A stretch of DNA of 36,958 nt from an uncultured Treponema sp. (GTDB lineage Bacteria > Spirochaetota > Spirochaetia > Treponematales > Treponemataceae). The notes beneath the pieces are model-generated. The model had not been told where the DNA came from. It saw only the letters and a list, made by a program, of their open reading frames with translations, and did no database searches. The position numbers and the translations under genes are program-made. How positions within the stretch are numbered: position 1 is the first letter of the stretch; each line of letters starts with the position of its first letter. This document shows positions 23,229 through 31,279 of this stretch, piece by piece. The stretch spans positions 1-36,958 of the forward strand of contig CAMJZA010000034.1 of assembly GCA_946410085.1 (NCBI GenBank). The letters run 5' to 3'.

Positions 23229-24155
23229 ATGACACGGCATGAGTATTTGCAGGAACTGAAGTGGGAACTCCGCTCGCTGAGCGTAGAGGAACAGGAAGAT
23301 GCCCTTGAATATTACCTGGGCTACTTTGAAGATGCAGGAGATGACGAGGCGGTGATGCGGGAGTTTGGAACGCCGCACGACCTGGCATCCAGCATCCTCA
23401 CGAAAATCGCCGGACTTCCAGCAGAAAAGCGGGAAAGGCGGAAGAACGCAAGCGAAAGCGGTTCATCAGGTGCCTTCCTGCGGAGCGAGGTGAAGTCCCT
23501 GGACATTTCCGTCGGGGCGGCAGAAGTCGTCCTGATCGAGAACGAACAGAATCCTGATGCCTTTTCGCTGGACTACCGGGGACTGGGACCGGGGGACATC
23601 AGTTTTGGCCTGACCCCCTTCGGAACGCTTTCCATCGAGAATTCCCTGCGGGTTTCGGTATTGAACTTTGTCGGACACAAGGACGCGAAGGACGGCAACG
23701 TGAACCACCCCCGGATTTTGATTCGGGTTCCCAGGAATGCTTCCTTTGACTTCCTGAAGCTGCACATCGGGGCAGGGGCCTTCAAGGGAAAGTCTGTTGA
23801 GCTTTCCAGCAAAAGGAGCTATATTGAAGTCGGTGCGGGACTCATGGAAATAGAAAGCCTGACGTCCGCAAACAGCAAGATCCGCTGCGGCATGGGCAGC
23901 CTGACCATAACGGGCAGGCTGGACGGCATTACAACCCTGGACTGCGGCATGGGCAGCGTCAAGCTGAACATCAGGGAAGGCGAGGAAGGCCATTCCGTCT
24001 TTGCAAAGATTGGTCTCGGAAGCTTCGAGTATGACAACCTCAAGAAAGGCGGCATAACGACCTTTGAGAGCGGTGAGAAGAAGAAGAACCATTTCTCCAT
24101 AAACTGCGGTATGGGTGAAGTGAAAATCAAGAGTCTGGACAGGAACCAGGCATAA
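23229..24155 (+). CDS. HAAS-domain (DUF1700) plus DUF4097-like beta-repeat protein
   Basis: A 308-residue protein. Residues 1-65 form a HAAS/DUF1700 helical domain (YLQELKWELRSLSVEEQEDALEYYLGYFEDAG, then a REFGTPHDLASSIL segment). Residues about 83-305 are a DUF4097-type repeat of short strands with glycine turns (IEVGAGLMEIESL, IRCGMGSLTITGRL, LDCGMGSVKLNI, INCGMGEVKIKSL). Many relatives have membrane helices between the two domains; I see none and no signal peptide, so this protein appears cytoplasmic. An AAGGAG site precedes the ATG, 17 bases after padR. I infer a partner of the PadR protein or of PspC in membrane-stress control; no biochemical function is known. Confidence 0.8.
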   Translation: MTRHEYLQELKWELRSLSVEEQEDALEYYLGYFEDAGDDEAVMREFGTPHDLASSILTKIAGLPAEKRERRKNASESGSSGAFLRSEVKSLDISVGAAEVVLIENEQNPDAFSLDYRGLGPGDISFGLTPFGTLSIENSLRVSVLNFVGHKDAKDGNVNHPRILIRVPRNASFDFLKLHIGAGAFKGKSVELSSKRSYIEVGAGLMEIESLTSANSKIRCGMGSLTITGRLDGITTLDCGMGSVKLNIREGEEGHSVFAKIGLGSFEYDNLKKGGITTFESGEKKKNHFSINCGMGEVKIKSLDRNQA

Positions 24156-24175
24156 AACACAGGAGGAATAGAACT

Positions 24176-24448
24176 ATGTCAAAGAGATTGTACAAATCCG
24201 AGCAGAAAACGCTCTGCGGTGTGTGCGGCGGGATTGCCGACTACTTCAACATGGATCCGACGATTGTCCGCCTGCTCTGGGTCGTCCTGACCCTGGTCAG
24301 CTTCGGGGCAGGGGGCGTCATCGCGTATATCATCTGTGCGCTGGTCATCCCCGACAGGCCGTCGTCTCATGCCGAATGGGACAATGTGCCGAAGACGGAA
24401 AGCGAAAGCGCCGCAGACCGGGAGTTCAACAGTCACTTCGAAGGCTAG
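24176..24448 (+). CDS. PspC-domain membrane protein
   Basis: A 90-residue protein. The PspC domain takes up residues 1-60: RLYKSEQKTLCGVCGGIADYFNMDPTIVRLLW, then one hydrophobic segment (VVLTLVSFGAGGVIAYIICALVI) ending in PDRP. The tail is acidic and polar. In enterobacteria PspC senses inner-membrane stress; small PspC proteins next to PadR and HAAS genes are common, and a similar role is inferred. It has a strong AGGAGG site nine bases before the ATG and is followed by a bidirectional terminator. Confidence 0.9.
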   Translation: MSKRLYKSEQKTLCGVCGGIADYFNMDPTIVRLLWVVLTLVSFGAGGVIAYIICALVIPDRPSSHAEWDNVPKTESESAADREFNSHFEG

Positions 24449-24463
24449 AGGGCAGGGGCTTTC

Positions 24464-24507
24464 AAAATGCGTCCATTCCACAGACCGTGGAATGGACGCA
24501 TTTTTTT
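24464..24507. terminator. Bidirectional rho-independent terminator between pspC and pfkA
   Basis: A perfect 18-bp stem (24464-24481 with 24487-24504) and a five-base loop, with a T-run on the plus strand to 24507 and an A-run at the left arm that serves the minus strand. The T-run overlaps the pfkA stop codon, so the one element ends both convergent units. Confidence 0.93.
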
Positions 24508-25504
24508 ACTCGTCAAGTACCGCTTCCACGGAAAGGAGCTTTGATACCTCAAACTGATAGGCATCTATCGGTTTCTTCTGCTCCGCAAGCGCCGCTTCAA
24601 TGTCAAGATCGGTAAAATTGCCCTTCCTGAAGCAGACAATCCGGTTTTCCTTCCCCTGATAGAGCAGATCAACCGCATAGGCTCCCATGATGGACGCATA
24701 GTAGCGGTCCTTTGCACTTGGACTGCCTCCCCGCTGGATGTAGCCCAGGACGGTCGCGCGGGTTTCTATCTTCGTCGCCGCCTCTATCTCCTTTGCCAGC
24801 TCCACGGAATCCTTTCCTGTTCCTTCCGCATTGATGATGATGTGGTGGACCTTACCTTTCCGGCGGTTATCAATGATGTTCCGGGCCAGTTTTCCGATGT
24901 CAAAGTCCTCTTTATACTCCGGCAGCAGGATGTCCTCGGCTCCATTCGTTATGCCGCACCAGAGGGCAATGTAACCGGCATGACGGCCCATCACCTCGAT
25001 GATGCTGCAGCGCTCGTGCGAAGAAGAGGTGTCCTTTACCTTGTCAATGGCTTCCATTGCCGTATTGACGGCCGTATCAAACCCTATCGTATATTCCGTA
25101 CAGGCTATGTCAAGGTCAATCGTTGCCGGAATGCCAACGACGTTGATGCCGTGCCGGGACAGGCCGAGCGCCCCCTTATAGGAACCGTCTCCGCCGATGA
25201 CGATCAGGGATTCAATGCCGTGTTTCCGGCAAATGTCCGCCCCCTTCTTCTTGCCTTCATCCGACATGAACTCCTCGCAGCGTGCCGTCCCGAGAATGGT
25301 ACCGCCCCGATCGAGGATCTTTGAGACGGACCGCGACCCCATGTCGACAATCTCTTCATTCAGGAGCCCCTGATACCCTTTCTTGATTCCTGCAACCTTC
25401 ATTCCCCGTGCAAGGGCCGTGCGGATGACAGCCCTGACGGCAGCATTCATTCCGGGGGCATCGCCTCCGCTTGTCAGTACGCCGATTGTTTTTATCTGTG
25501 CCAT
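24506..25504 (-). CDS. pfkA: ATP-dependent 6-phosphofructokinase
   Basis: Phosphorylates fructose 6-phosphate to fructose 1,6-bisphosphate, the committed step of glycolysis. Its 332 residues match bacterial PfkA. Visible motifs: GVLTSGGDAPGMNAA at the start, GGDGSYKGA with a glycine where PPi-dependent enzymes have aspartate, MGRHAGYIA, and GYIQRGGSPSAKDR. The active-site segment reads PATIDLDIACTEYTIGFD instead of the usual PGTIDNDIAGTDYTIGFD: both aspartates remain but the asparagine between them is leucine. The small alanine (E. coli position 124) also fits ATP use rather than PPi use. It is divergent from the hexokinase gene, with its own promoter and a palindrome over the predicted start site. 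Confidence 0.94.
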   Translation of the reverse strand: MAQIKTIGVLTSGGDAPGMNAAVRAVIRTALARGMKVAGIKKGYQGLLNEEIVDMGSRSVSKILDRGGTILGTARCEEFMSDEGKKKGADICRKHGIESLIVIGGDGSYKGALGLSRHGINVVGIPATIDLDIACTEYTIGFDTAVNTAMEAIDKVKDTSSSHERCSIIEVMGRHAGYIALWCGITNGAEDILLPEYKEDFDIGKLARNIIDNRRKGKVHHIIINAEGTGKDSVELAKEIEAATKIETRATVLGYIQRGGSPSAKDRYYASIMGAYAVDLLYQGKENRIVCFRKGNFTDLDIEAALAEQKKPIDAYQFEVSKLLSVEAVLDE

Positions 25505-25515
25505 ATGATTCTCCT

Positions 25516-25531
25516 ATGCGTTAAAACGCAT
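25516..25531. promoter_or_regulatory. Palindrome over the pfkA transcription start, candidate operator
   Basis: ATGCGTTAAAACGCAT has perfect 7-bp arms around a central AA. It overlaps the last bases of the pfkA -10 box and covers the predicted start site. In RNA it could also form a short hairpin just before the AGGAGA ribosome site. The cognate regulator is unknown. Confidence 0.5.
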
Positions 25532-25558
25532 GATACACAGATGTCCTTGCTCTGTCAA
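25530..25558 (-). promoter_or_regulatory. Predicted pfkA promoter
   Basis: On the minus strand TTGACA (25558-25553), a 17-bp spacer and TATCAT (25535-25530). Confidence 0.75.
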
Positions 25559-25601
25559 GAAAAAGGCGGATACCGGCAGCGGGGACGGCAAATCCGCACC
25601 C

Positions 25602-25629
25602 TTGCATTTTCCGCCCGTTATGATATAAT
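25602..25629 (+). promoter_or_regulatory. Predicted hexokinase promoter
   Basis: TTGCAT (25602-25607), a 16-bp spacer and a perfect TATAAT (25624-25629). The leader is about 33 bases and includes an AAGGAG site. Confidence 0.75.
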
Positions 25630-25668
25630 GGACAGAAACATAAAAAAGGTGTTTCAAGGAGCTTTCCA

Positions 25669-26964
25669 ATGAATAGTGCAGTAGCGGCTTTTCTGGGCCG
25701 GCATAATTTTCCCGTACAGCAGGACATAGACTCAGTTATCGACGCCCTTCTCTTTGACATGAACGAAGGGCTTTGCGGCCGTAAGGCCGGTGAGGACATG
25801 ATCCGGACATTCTGCAATCCGCCGGCAAAAGGCCCGGACGGCGAGAGCGTCATCGTCATTGATGCCGGCGGCACGAACTTCCGTTCCTGCCTGGTCAGCT
25901 TTGACAGCAAGGGCAAGCCCTCCATCGATTTTATGGAAAAGACCCGCATGCCGGGGACGGAAGGAGAGCTGTCAAAGAAGGACTTCTTTGACAAGTTTGC
26001 AGAAAACCTCGAGCACCTGAAGGATAAGTCCGACAGAATCGGCTTCTGCTTCTCCTATCCCATGACAATCACCGAAGACGGAGACGGCGTCCTGATCAAC
26101 TTTTCAAAGGAAATAAAGGCGCCGGAAGTCGTCGGCAGCCACATCGGCAAGGAACTGGCAAAGGCCCTCAAGGCTCACGGCTGGAAAAAAGACGTCAAGA
26201 TTTCCCTGCTCAATGACACGGTTGCGGCCCTGCTCGCAGGTGCAGCAACGGTTGCGGACGGCATGCAGTATTCAAGCTACGTGGGCTTCATCCTGGGAAC
26301 CGGCATGAACGGGGCCTACATACAGGGTGAGGATCCGCGCTACAAGGGGCTCAAGCGGCAGATCATCGTCTGCGAAAGCGGAAAATTCGCAGAACTCATC
26401 AAGAGCGATTTTGACATCGCACTGGACCAGAAGAGCGAGAAGCCGGGGACCGGCCTTATGGAAAAACAGTGTTCCGGCGCCTATATGGGACCGCTCAGCT
26501 ACGAGGCTGTTCATACCGCTGCTGAGGAAGGCCTGTTCAGCGAAAAGTTCTGTCAATCCCTGCTCCAGATAAAGGGGCTGACCCAAATCGAGATGGACAA
26601 TTTCCTCCATGCTCCCCATTCCACCGCTTCCATTTTGGGTGCAAAAGCTGCCGAATGTGCGACGGGAGAGGACTACGAGAAGCTGTTCCAGCTGCTTGAT
26701 GCGATTGTCTGCCGCTGTGCAAGGCTTGCATCCGCAATCCTTGCGGCCTGCGTTATCCAGAGCGGCTGCGGAAAGGAAGCGACAAAGCCAGTCTGCCTTC
26801 TGTGCGACGGAACTTCCTTCTATAAAACATATAAAGTACGTGCCCGTGTGGAAGCATTCCTCGAAGACGTCCTCATCGGTCGGCGGGGGCTCTACTACAA
26901 TATCGTCAGCTGCGACAACGACATCACGCTGGGTTCTGCCATCGGCGGGTTGATCAAGAAATAG
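25669..26964 (+). CDS. hxk: Hexokinase (eukaryote-type family)
   Basis: Phosphorylates glucose (and probably other hexoses) with ATP. Its 431 residues fit the eukaryote-like hexokinase family found in Treponema rather than the short bacterial glucokinases. Motifs: VIDAGGTNFRSCLVSF (phosphate 1), IGFCFSYPM (sugar-binding region), LLNDTVAALLAGA (catalytic aspartate region), GFILGTGMNGAYIQ (phosphate 2) and the C-terminal LCDGTSFYKTY adenosine region. It is divergent from pfkA, so two early glycolytic steps share a control region. Start 25669 follows an AAGGAG site. Confidence 0.93.
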   Translation: MNSAVAAFLGRHNFPVQQDIDSVIDALLFDMNEGLCGRKAGEDMIRTFCNPPAKGPDGESVIVIDAGGTNFRSCLVSFDSKGKPSIDFMEKTRMPGTEGELSKKDFFDKFAENLEHLKDKSDRIGFCFSYPMTITEDGDGVLINFSKEIKAPEVVGSHIGKELAKALKAHGWKKDVKISLLNDTVAALLAGAATVADGMQYSSYVGFILGTGMNGAYIQGEDPRYKGLKRQIIVCESGKFAELIKSDFDIALDQKSEKPGTGLMEKQCSGAYMGPLSYEAVHTAAEEGLFSEKFCQSLLQIKGLTQIEMDNFLHAPHSTASILGAKAAECATGEDYEKLFQLLDAIVCRCARLASAILAACVIQSGCGKEATKPVCLLCDGTSFYKTYKVRARVEAFLEDVLIGRRGLYYNIVSCDNDITLGSAIGGLIKK

Positions 26965-26979
26965 GTCACCCGCCACGGA

Positions 26980-27032
26980 GAAGAGGGGAAAGAGTGCATT
27001 CTTTCTATTTTTCTTTTACGTTTCCCCTCTTC
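26980..27032 (+). terminator. Long inverted repeat after hexokinase, possible terminator
   Basis: GAAGAGGGGAAA (26980-26991) pairs perfectly with TTTCCCCTCTTC (27021-27032) over a 29-base T-rich loop, in which AAAGA/TCTTT can pair further. No T-run follows the 3' arm, so termination is plausible but unproven. The 3' arm overlaps the sigma-28-like promoter of the flagellar genes. Confidence 0.5.
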
Positions 27033-27043
27033 CCTGCCGATAG
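27016..27043 (+). promoter_or_regulatory. Sigma-28 (FliA)-like promoter before the flagellar genes
   Basis: TTACGTTT (27016-27023), 12 bases, then GCCGATAG (27036-27043). The flagellar sigma-28 consensus is TAAAGTTT-N11-GCCGATAA, so 13 of 16 box positions match with one extra spacer base. Position is right for the flbB-fliK-flgD-flgE unit, with a leader of about 35 bases. Confidence 0.6.
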
Positions 27044-27084
27044 TTAAAGCTGAATGATAGGTTTAAAAGGGTAGGGGTGTTGTT

Positions 27085-27711
27085 GTGTCACACGCGAAAG
27101 CTTTAGGAAAGTCAATATTACTTCTCATTCTCATTGTGATTTTGGCCCTGTTTGGACTGCTTTGGTTTGACTATCTTGGCCTTATTCAGGCGAAACATGT
27201 ATTTACGCCCGTCTATAAAATGGTCGGCCTGCAGCCGCAGACGTCCGTTTCCATCTCTTCTCCCAAGAGCATGGAAGAGCTTGACCTTGACAACGACCGC
27301 TACGCCAAAAGGCTCGAAGCCCTTGACGTCCGGGTAGAGGAACTGGACAAGCGTGAAGCTGACATCGCCAGGCAGGAAGAGAACAACACGCAGGTTGCCC
27401 AGGAACTTGAAGACCGGCAGGCTGCACAGGAAGAACGAGAAAAAACATTCAATAATGAAGTCAAAAAGTACGATGATAGAAGTACAAACATCGAGCAAAT
27501 TGTATCGAACCTGCGCGGAATGCAGCCGACCAATGCGGTTGCGATTCTTTCTGCAATGGACGACCAGGACATCATCGATGTCCTTCGCAAGGAGCAGGCA
27601 CTGTATGCTTCCTCCGGTTCCATGGGTTCATACTGGCTGTCATTGATGGATTCGACGCGCGCCGCCGAAATCCAGCGGAAGATGGCAAACAAACCGACAA
27701 GCCTGGACTAA
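27085..27711 (+). CDS. flbB: Periplasmic flagellar protein FlbB (MotE-like)
   Basis: A 208-residue protein with one N-terminal membrane segment (SILLLILIVILALFGLLWFDYLGLI), a linker, a coiled coil (residues about 65-135, rich in E, K, R and Q) and a C-terminal MotE-like helical domain (QPTNAVAILSAMDDQDIIDVLRKEQ). In Borrelia FlbB forms part of the spirochaete-specific collar around the periplasmic flagellar motor and helps stator assembly; the role here is inferred by family and by position directly before fliK-flgD-flgE. GTG start, with an AGGGG site upstream. Confidence 0.85.
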   Translation: MSHAKALGKSILLLILIVILALFGLLWFDYLGLIQAKHVFTPVYKMVGLQPQTSVSISSPKSMEELDLDNDRYAKRLEALDVRVEELDKREADIARQEENNTQVAQELEDRQAAQEEREKTFNNEVKKYDDRSTNIEQIVSNLRGMQPTNAVAILSAMDDQDIIDVLRKEQALYASSGSMGSYWLSLMDSTRAAEIQRKMANKPTSLD

Positions 27712-27755
27712 GATAAGGCCTGCCGGCAATCCTTCGGTGTTTGCGGAGGTTGCCG

Positions 27756-29234
27756 ATGCAGGCATTGCAGTTTTTGAAAGGCATAAGCCAGCTTCCTGCC
27801 CAAAAGGATGCTGTCAGTCTTTCAAACCGGAAAGAAAGCTCTGTTTCATCCTTCAAGACAATCCTTGAAGATGCCTCCCGGAAGGAGGCGCCACAGGAAG
27901 TGCTTCACACGGTAGAAAATGCTGCCGGGGACGAGGTTAAAAATGCGGACGTCCCGAAAGAAGCACAGGAAACCGCTGAAGTTTCCCGCGTGAAAAGCGG
28001 GAACCGGCCGGAAAAAGAATCCGAACAACAGGAATACAGTGCCCCCCTGCAGGACAGCGAAAAGCAGCTTGCGGCTGCTGAACATGCAAGTCTGCCCGTC
28101 GTAACGGGGGAAGAAGTCCTCTTTGGCCAGCCCGTCGAGCAGGCAGCAGAAAACCTGCTTGCCGTGGAAACAGAAGCAGGCCTAGAAGATGTCACCGTCA
28201 TTGAGACGGCCTTTGACAGCCGCAGCCTGCCGCAGGACAGGGGGCAGGCAATTGAACTTGCTGTCGCAGGATTTCCCGCAGTTGAAGCAGAACAGCCGGC
28301 AGCAGCCGTTGAAACGGCAGCATTCAGGATGGAACTCGAACGTGCTGACGTGTCCGGAGAGGAAATCGCGCATTCAGACCTGCAGCCGTTCAATCCGTCT
28401 GCAGCAGCTTTTGATGCTGCAGCGGAAAGCGCAGTCAGCATGCAGCTGCAGGAGTCAGCGTCCGGGCAGACGGATGGGACCCCCGGTGACCGGAGCCGTC
28501 AGTTCCAGACAGAGGCGCTGCAGGGTCCTGAAAACAGCTCTAGGGGAAGCAAATTCACGATCGTCGACAACCGTTCCGCGGACGCAAAGCGGGAAGCGGT
28601 AAAGGCGGCTCCGGTGGAACTGAAGGCAGAGTCCGTCAGGCAGCACGGGAATACACTGGATATCACGTTTAACCTGAATCAGGAACAGGAATTCGCAGCC
28701 ACTGTAGAACAGAACATCCTTTCAACGAGCGATCAGGCTGCTGCAGGAGATGCATCAAACTTCCAGCGCATGCTCTCAAACCAGCTGCTGAATCAGGCTC
28801 CCGAGTTCGTCAAGGCAGGTTCCATCATCCTCCGCGACAACGACAACGGAACGATAAACCTCAACTTAAAGCCCGAGGCACTGGGAAATGTAAAGATTAC
28901 GCTTCATGTTACCGATAAGGGAATTGAAGGACAGATTGTGGTTGCCAGCAGGGAGGCGTTCGAAGCCTTCAATCAGAACATGGACAACCTCAAGCAGTCT
29001 TTCCGCCAGAGCGGCTTTGACGCGGCAAACCTGAGTCTGAGCCTTGCGGACGGTTCTGCCGCCCAGGGCGATCAGCTTGCACAGGGAAATGCCCGGGGCC
29101 AGCAGCGGTCCGGAGAGGATTTCATGGCGACCAGAACCTTCGGCGGACTGGCAGACGGCGACGAAAAGATTTCGTCTGCAACAATCGCAGCCGCGTACGG
29201 AGCTGGCGGACATCAGATTGATGTTGTTGCCTGA
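27756..29234 (+). CDS. fliK: Flagellar hook-length control protein FliK
   Basis: A 492-residue protein. The first 300 or so residues are long, low-complexity and rich in A, E, Q and S, as expected of the export-ruler region. The conserved C-terminal hook domain lies near residues 350-440: GTINLNLKPEALGNVKITLHV, then KGIEGQIVVASREAFEAF and a predicted LKQSFRQSGFDAANLSLSL helix-strand pair. FliK measures hook length and switches export specificity. Weak overall conservation is normal for this family; the call rests on the C-terminal motif and on the flbB-fliK-flgD order. ATG 27756 lies six bases after GGAGG. Confidence 0.88.
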   Translation: MQALQFLKGISQLPAQKDAVSLSNRKESSVSSFKTILEDASRKEAPQEVLHTVENAAGDEVKNADVPKEAQETAEVSRVKSGNRPEKESEQQEYSAPLQDSEKQLAAAEHASLPVVTGEEVLFGQPVEQAAENLLAVETEAGLEDVTVIETAFDSRSLPQDRGQAIELAVAGFPAVEAEQPAAAVETAAFRMELERADVSGEEIAHSDLQPFNPSAAAFDAAAESAVSMQLQESASGQTDGTPGDRSRQFQTEALQGPENSSRGSKFTIVDNRSADAKREAVKAAPVELKAESVRQHGNTLDITFNLNQEQEFAATVEQNILSTSDQAAAGDASNFQRMLSNQLLNQAPEFVKAGSIILRDNDNGTINLNLKPEALGNVKITLHVTDKGIEGQIVVASREAFEAFNQNMDNLKQSFRQSGFDAANLSLSLADGSAAQGDQLAQGNARGQQRSGEDFMATRTFGGLADGDEKISSATIAAAYGAGGHQIDVVA

Positions 29235-29262
29235 CAGCCAGGCGAGTATATAAGGAGCATGT

Positions 29263-29727
29263 ATGGATACCGGAAGCGCAGTTACGCTTAACACGACGAT
29301 GAGCGATCAGGAGCAGGCGAAGCTGAAGATGGAAGTTGACAGCTTCAACAAGTCGCTTGTTCAGAACGGCCGCAAGACATCGCAATCATTGGGAAAAGAT
29401 GACTTCCTGAAGCTGCTGATAACGCAGCTGTCCAATCAGGATCCGACTTCCCCGATGGAAGACACGGAGTTCATCGCCCAGATGGCACAGTTCAGCTCAC
29501 TTGAGCAGATGACGAACATGAATGCCAATTTTGAGAAGATGAACACCATGCTTTCTTCAAACCAAGCTGTCAGCACGATCGGCAGAACGGTTGAGATTGA
29601 CGCAGGTGACGGCTCGGGACAGATTGTTGGAACCGTGCAGGGCGTAAGCTGCGGAAGCAATCCGCAGGTTCTCGTCGGCAACAGGTATTACGATATGAAC
29701 AAAATTCAGGCCGTTTACGGCGAGTAA
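29263..29727 (+). CDS. flgD: Flagellar hook capping protein FlgD (short spirochaete form)
   Basis: A 154-residue scaffold protein that caps the growing hook. The N-terminal FlgD domain is clear: [41 protein letters not shown]. The C-terminal part is short ([23 protein letters not shown]), much smaller than the tudor/Ig-like half of enterobacterial FlgD (about 230 residues), as expected in spirochaetes. It has an AAGGAG site and begins 28 bases after fliK. Confidence 0.94.
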   Translation: MDTGSAVTLNTTMSDQEQAKLKMEVDSFNKSLVQNGRKTSQSLGKDDFLKLLITQLSNQDPTSPMEDTEFIAQMAQFSSLEQMTNMNANFEKMNTMLSSNQAVSTIGRTVEIDAGDGSGQIVGTVQGVSCGSNPQVLVGNRYYDMNKIQAVYGE

Positions 29728-29749
29728 TTTATAAACAGAGGGTAGCAAT

Positions 29750-31141
29750 ATGATGAGATCACTTTACGCAGGCGTAAGCGGCTTGCAGAACCATCAGACA
29801 AGGATGGACGTAATCGGCAATAACATTTCCAACGTCAACACCACCGGATTCAAGAAGGGTAGGGTTGACTTTCAGGACATGATCAGCCAGCAGCTCAGCG
29901 GTGCATCACGCCCGAACGAAGAAGTCGGCGGTATTAACCCCAAAGAGGTCGGACTCGGCATGAGCGTTGCCGCAATCGACACCATCTTTACGCAGGGAAA
30001 CCTGCAGACGACCGGTGTTTCAACGGATATCGCCATTGAGGGAAACGGATTCTTCGTTCTGAAGAACGGAGAGGAGACCTTCTACACCCGTGCTGGTGTC
30101 TTTGGCGTTGATTCAAACGGAACCCTCGTCAATCCCGCAAACGGACTCCGCGTGCAGGGCTGGATGGCCGAGACCATCAACGGAACGCAGGTCGTCCAGA
30201 CGTCTGCAACACCGACCGACATTACGATTCCCGTCGGACAGAAGGATCCGCCCCATGCAACGGAGAATGTCCACTATTTCTGTAACCTGAACAAGAATAC
30301 GCCCGAGATTACCGATGCGAATGACCCCCTGCAGGTTGCAAATGGCACCTGGCAGACCGAGTTTGACATCTACGACTCATACGGCAATGCCCATCAGCTG
30401 CAGATGAACTTCCAGAAGGTCGTCGGCAACCCCAACCAGTGGACAGTCACGGTGAATGTAGACCCTGCTGCCGAGCAGGCAACGGACACCCGCGTCGGAT
30501 TCGGTACGACGGACGGCGTTACGAACACCTACACGCTGAACTTTGACAACATGGGAACCCTGCAGTCCATCACGGACAGCGCAGGCAACGTGTCAAATCC
30601 TGACGGAGAAATCATCCTGCAGGCCTCCTACACGGTTGCCGACTCCAATCCTGATGAGGCAGGCAATCCCTACCGGCAGACCTTTAACCTGAATCTGGGA
30701 ACAATCGGTTCCATGCAGAATACGATCACCCAGAGCGCATCGGCTTCTTCTACGAAGGCGAACTATCAGGACGGCTACAAGCTCGGTTACCTCGACAACT
30801 TCTCGATCGGACAGGACGGTACAATTACCGGTGTCTATTCAAACGGCTCAACACGGACGATCGGAAAGATTGCGATGGCAAGCTTCGTCAACCAGGGCGG
30901 CTTGAACAAGGAAGGCGATACGATGTTTGCCGAGTCAATCAACAGCGGCACGGCGAATATCGGTGAAAGCGGCACGCAGGGAAAGGGTAAGCTCCTTGCA
31001 GGAACCCTTGAAATGTCAAACGTCGACCTGACTGAGCAGCTGACCGACATGATCGTAACCCAGCGCGGCTTTGAGGCCAACTCCAAGACGATCATAACGG
31101 GCGATTCAATGCTTGAGACCGTCCTGAGCCTGAAGCGCTAA
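29750..31141 (+). CDS. flgE: Flagellar hook protein FlgE
   Basis: The structural hook subunit, 463 residues. The N-terminal rod/hook motif [34 protein letters not shown] and the C-terminal [26 protein letters not shown] are typical and form the coiled D0 core. Lys165 and Cys178 (numbered from the first Met) match the positions used in Treponema denticola FlgE for the self-catalysed lysinoalanine crosslink that joins neighbouring hook subunits. It is followed directly by a strong terminator, so the flbD-motA-motB genes that follow flgE in other treponemes are not here. Confidence 0.96.
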   Translation: MMRSLYAGVSGLQNHQTRMDVIGNNISNVNTTGFKKGRVDFQDMISQQLSGASRPNEEVGGINPKEVGLGMSVAAIDTIFTQGNLQTTGVSTDIAIEGNGFFVLKNGEETFYTRAGVFGVDSNGTLVNPANGLRVQGWMAETINGTQVVQTSATPTDITIPVGQKDPPHATENVHYFCNLNKNTPEITDANDPLQVANGTWQTEFDIYDSYGNAHQLQMNFQKVVGNPNQWTVTVNVDPAAEQATDTRVGFGTTDGVTNTYTLNFDNMGTLQSITDSAGNVSNPDGEIILQASYTVADSNPDEAGNPYRQTFNLNLGTIGSMQNTITQSASASSTKANYQDGYKLGYLDNFSIGQDGTITGVYSNGSTRTIGKIAMASFVNQGGLNKEGDTMFAESINSGTANIGESGTQGKGKLLAGTLEMSNVDLTEQLTDMIVTQRGFEANSKTIITGDSMLETVLSLKR

Positions 31142-31178
31142 CTGATTCTGTCATAAAACCTCCTATATATTGTGTTGG

Positions 31179-31225
31179 CCCCCCGGGTTGCTCTGCCTCT
31201 GCTGCCCGGGGGGTGTTCTTTTTTC
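31179..31225 (+). terminator. Rho-independent terminator after flgE
   Basis: CCCCCCGGG (31179-31187) pairs with CCCGGGGGG (31205-31213) over a 17-base loop, followed by TGTTCTTTTTT. It closes the flagellar unit. Confidence 0.9.
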
Positions 31226-31240
31226 CGGCTGGATTTTGAT

Positions 31241-31269
31241 TGACAAGAGACGGGTAGGGGTGGTACAGT
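31241..31269 (+). promoter_or_regulatory. Predicted promoter of the ABC importer unit
   Basis: TTGACA (31241-31246), a 17-bp spacer and TACAGT (31264-31269). Ten bases separate the -10 box from the ATG at 31280, so the leader would be only about four bases, too short for a riboswitch. Confidence 0.65.
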
Positions 31270-31279
31270 TCAGACTGCT

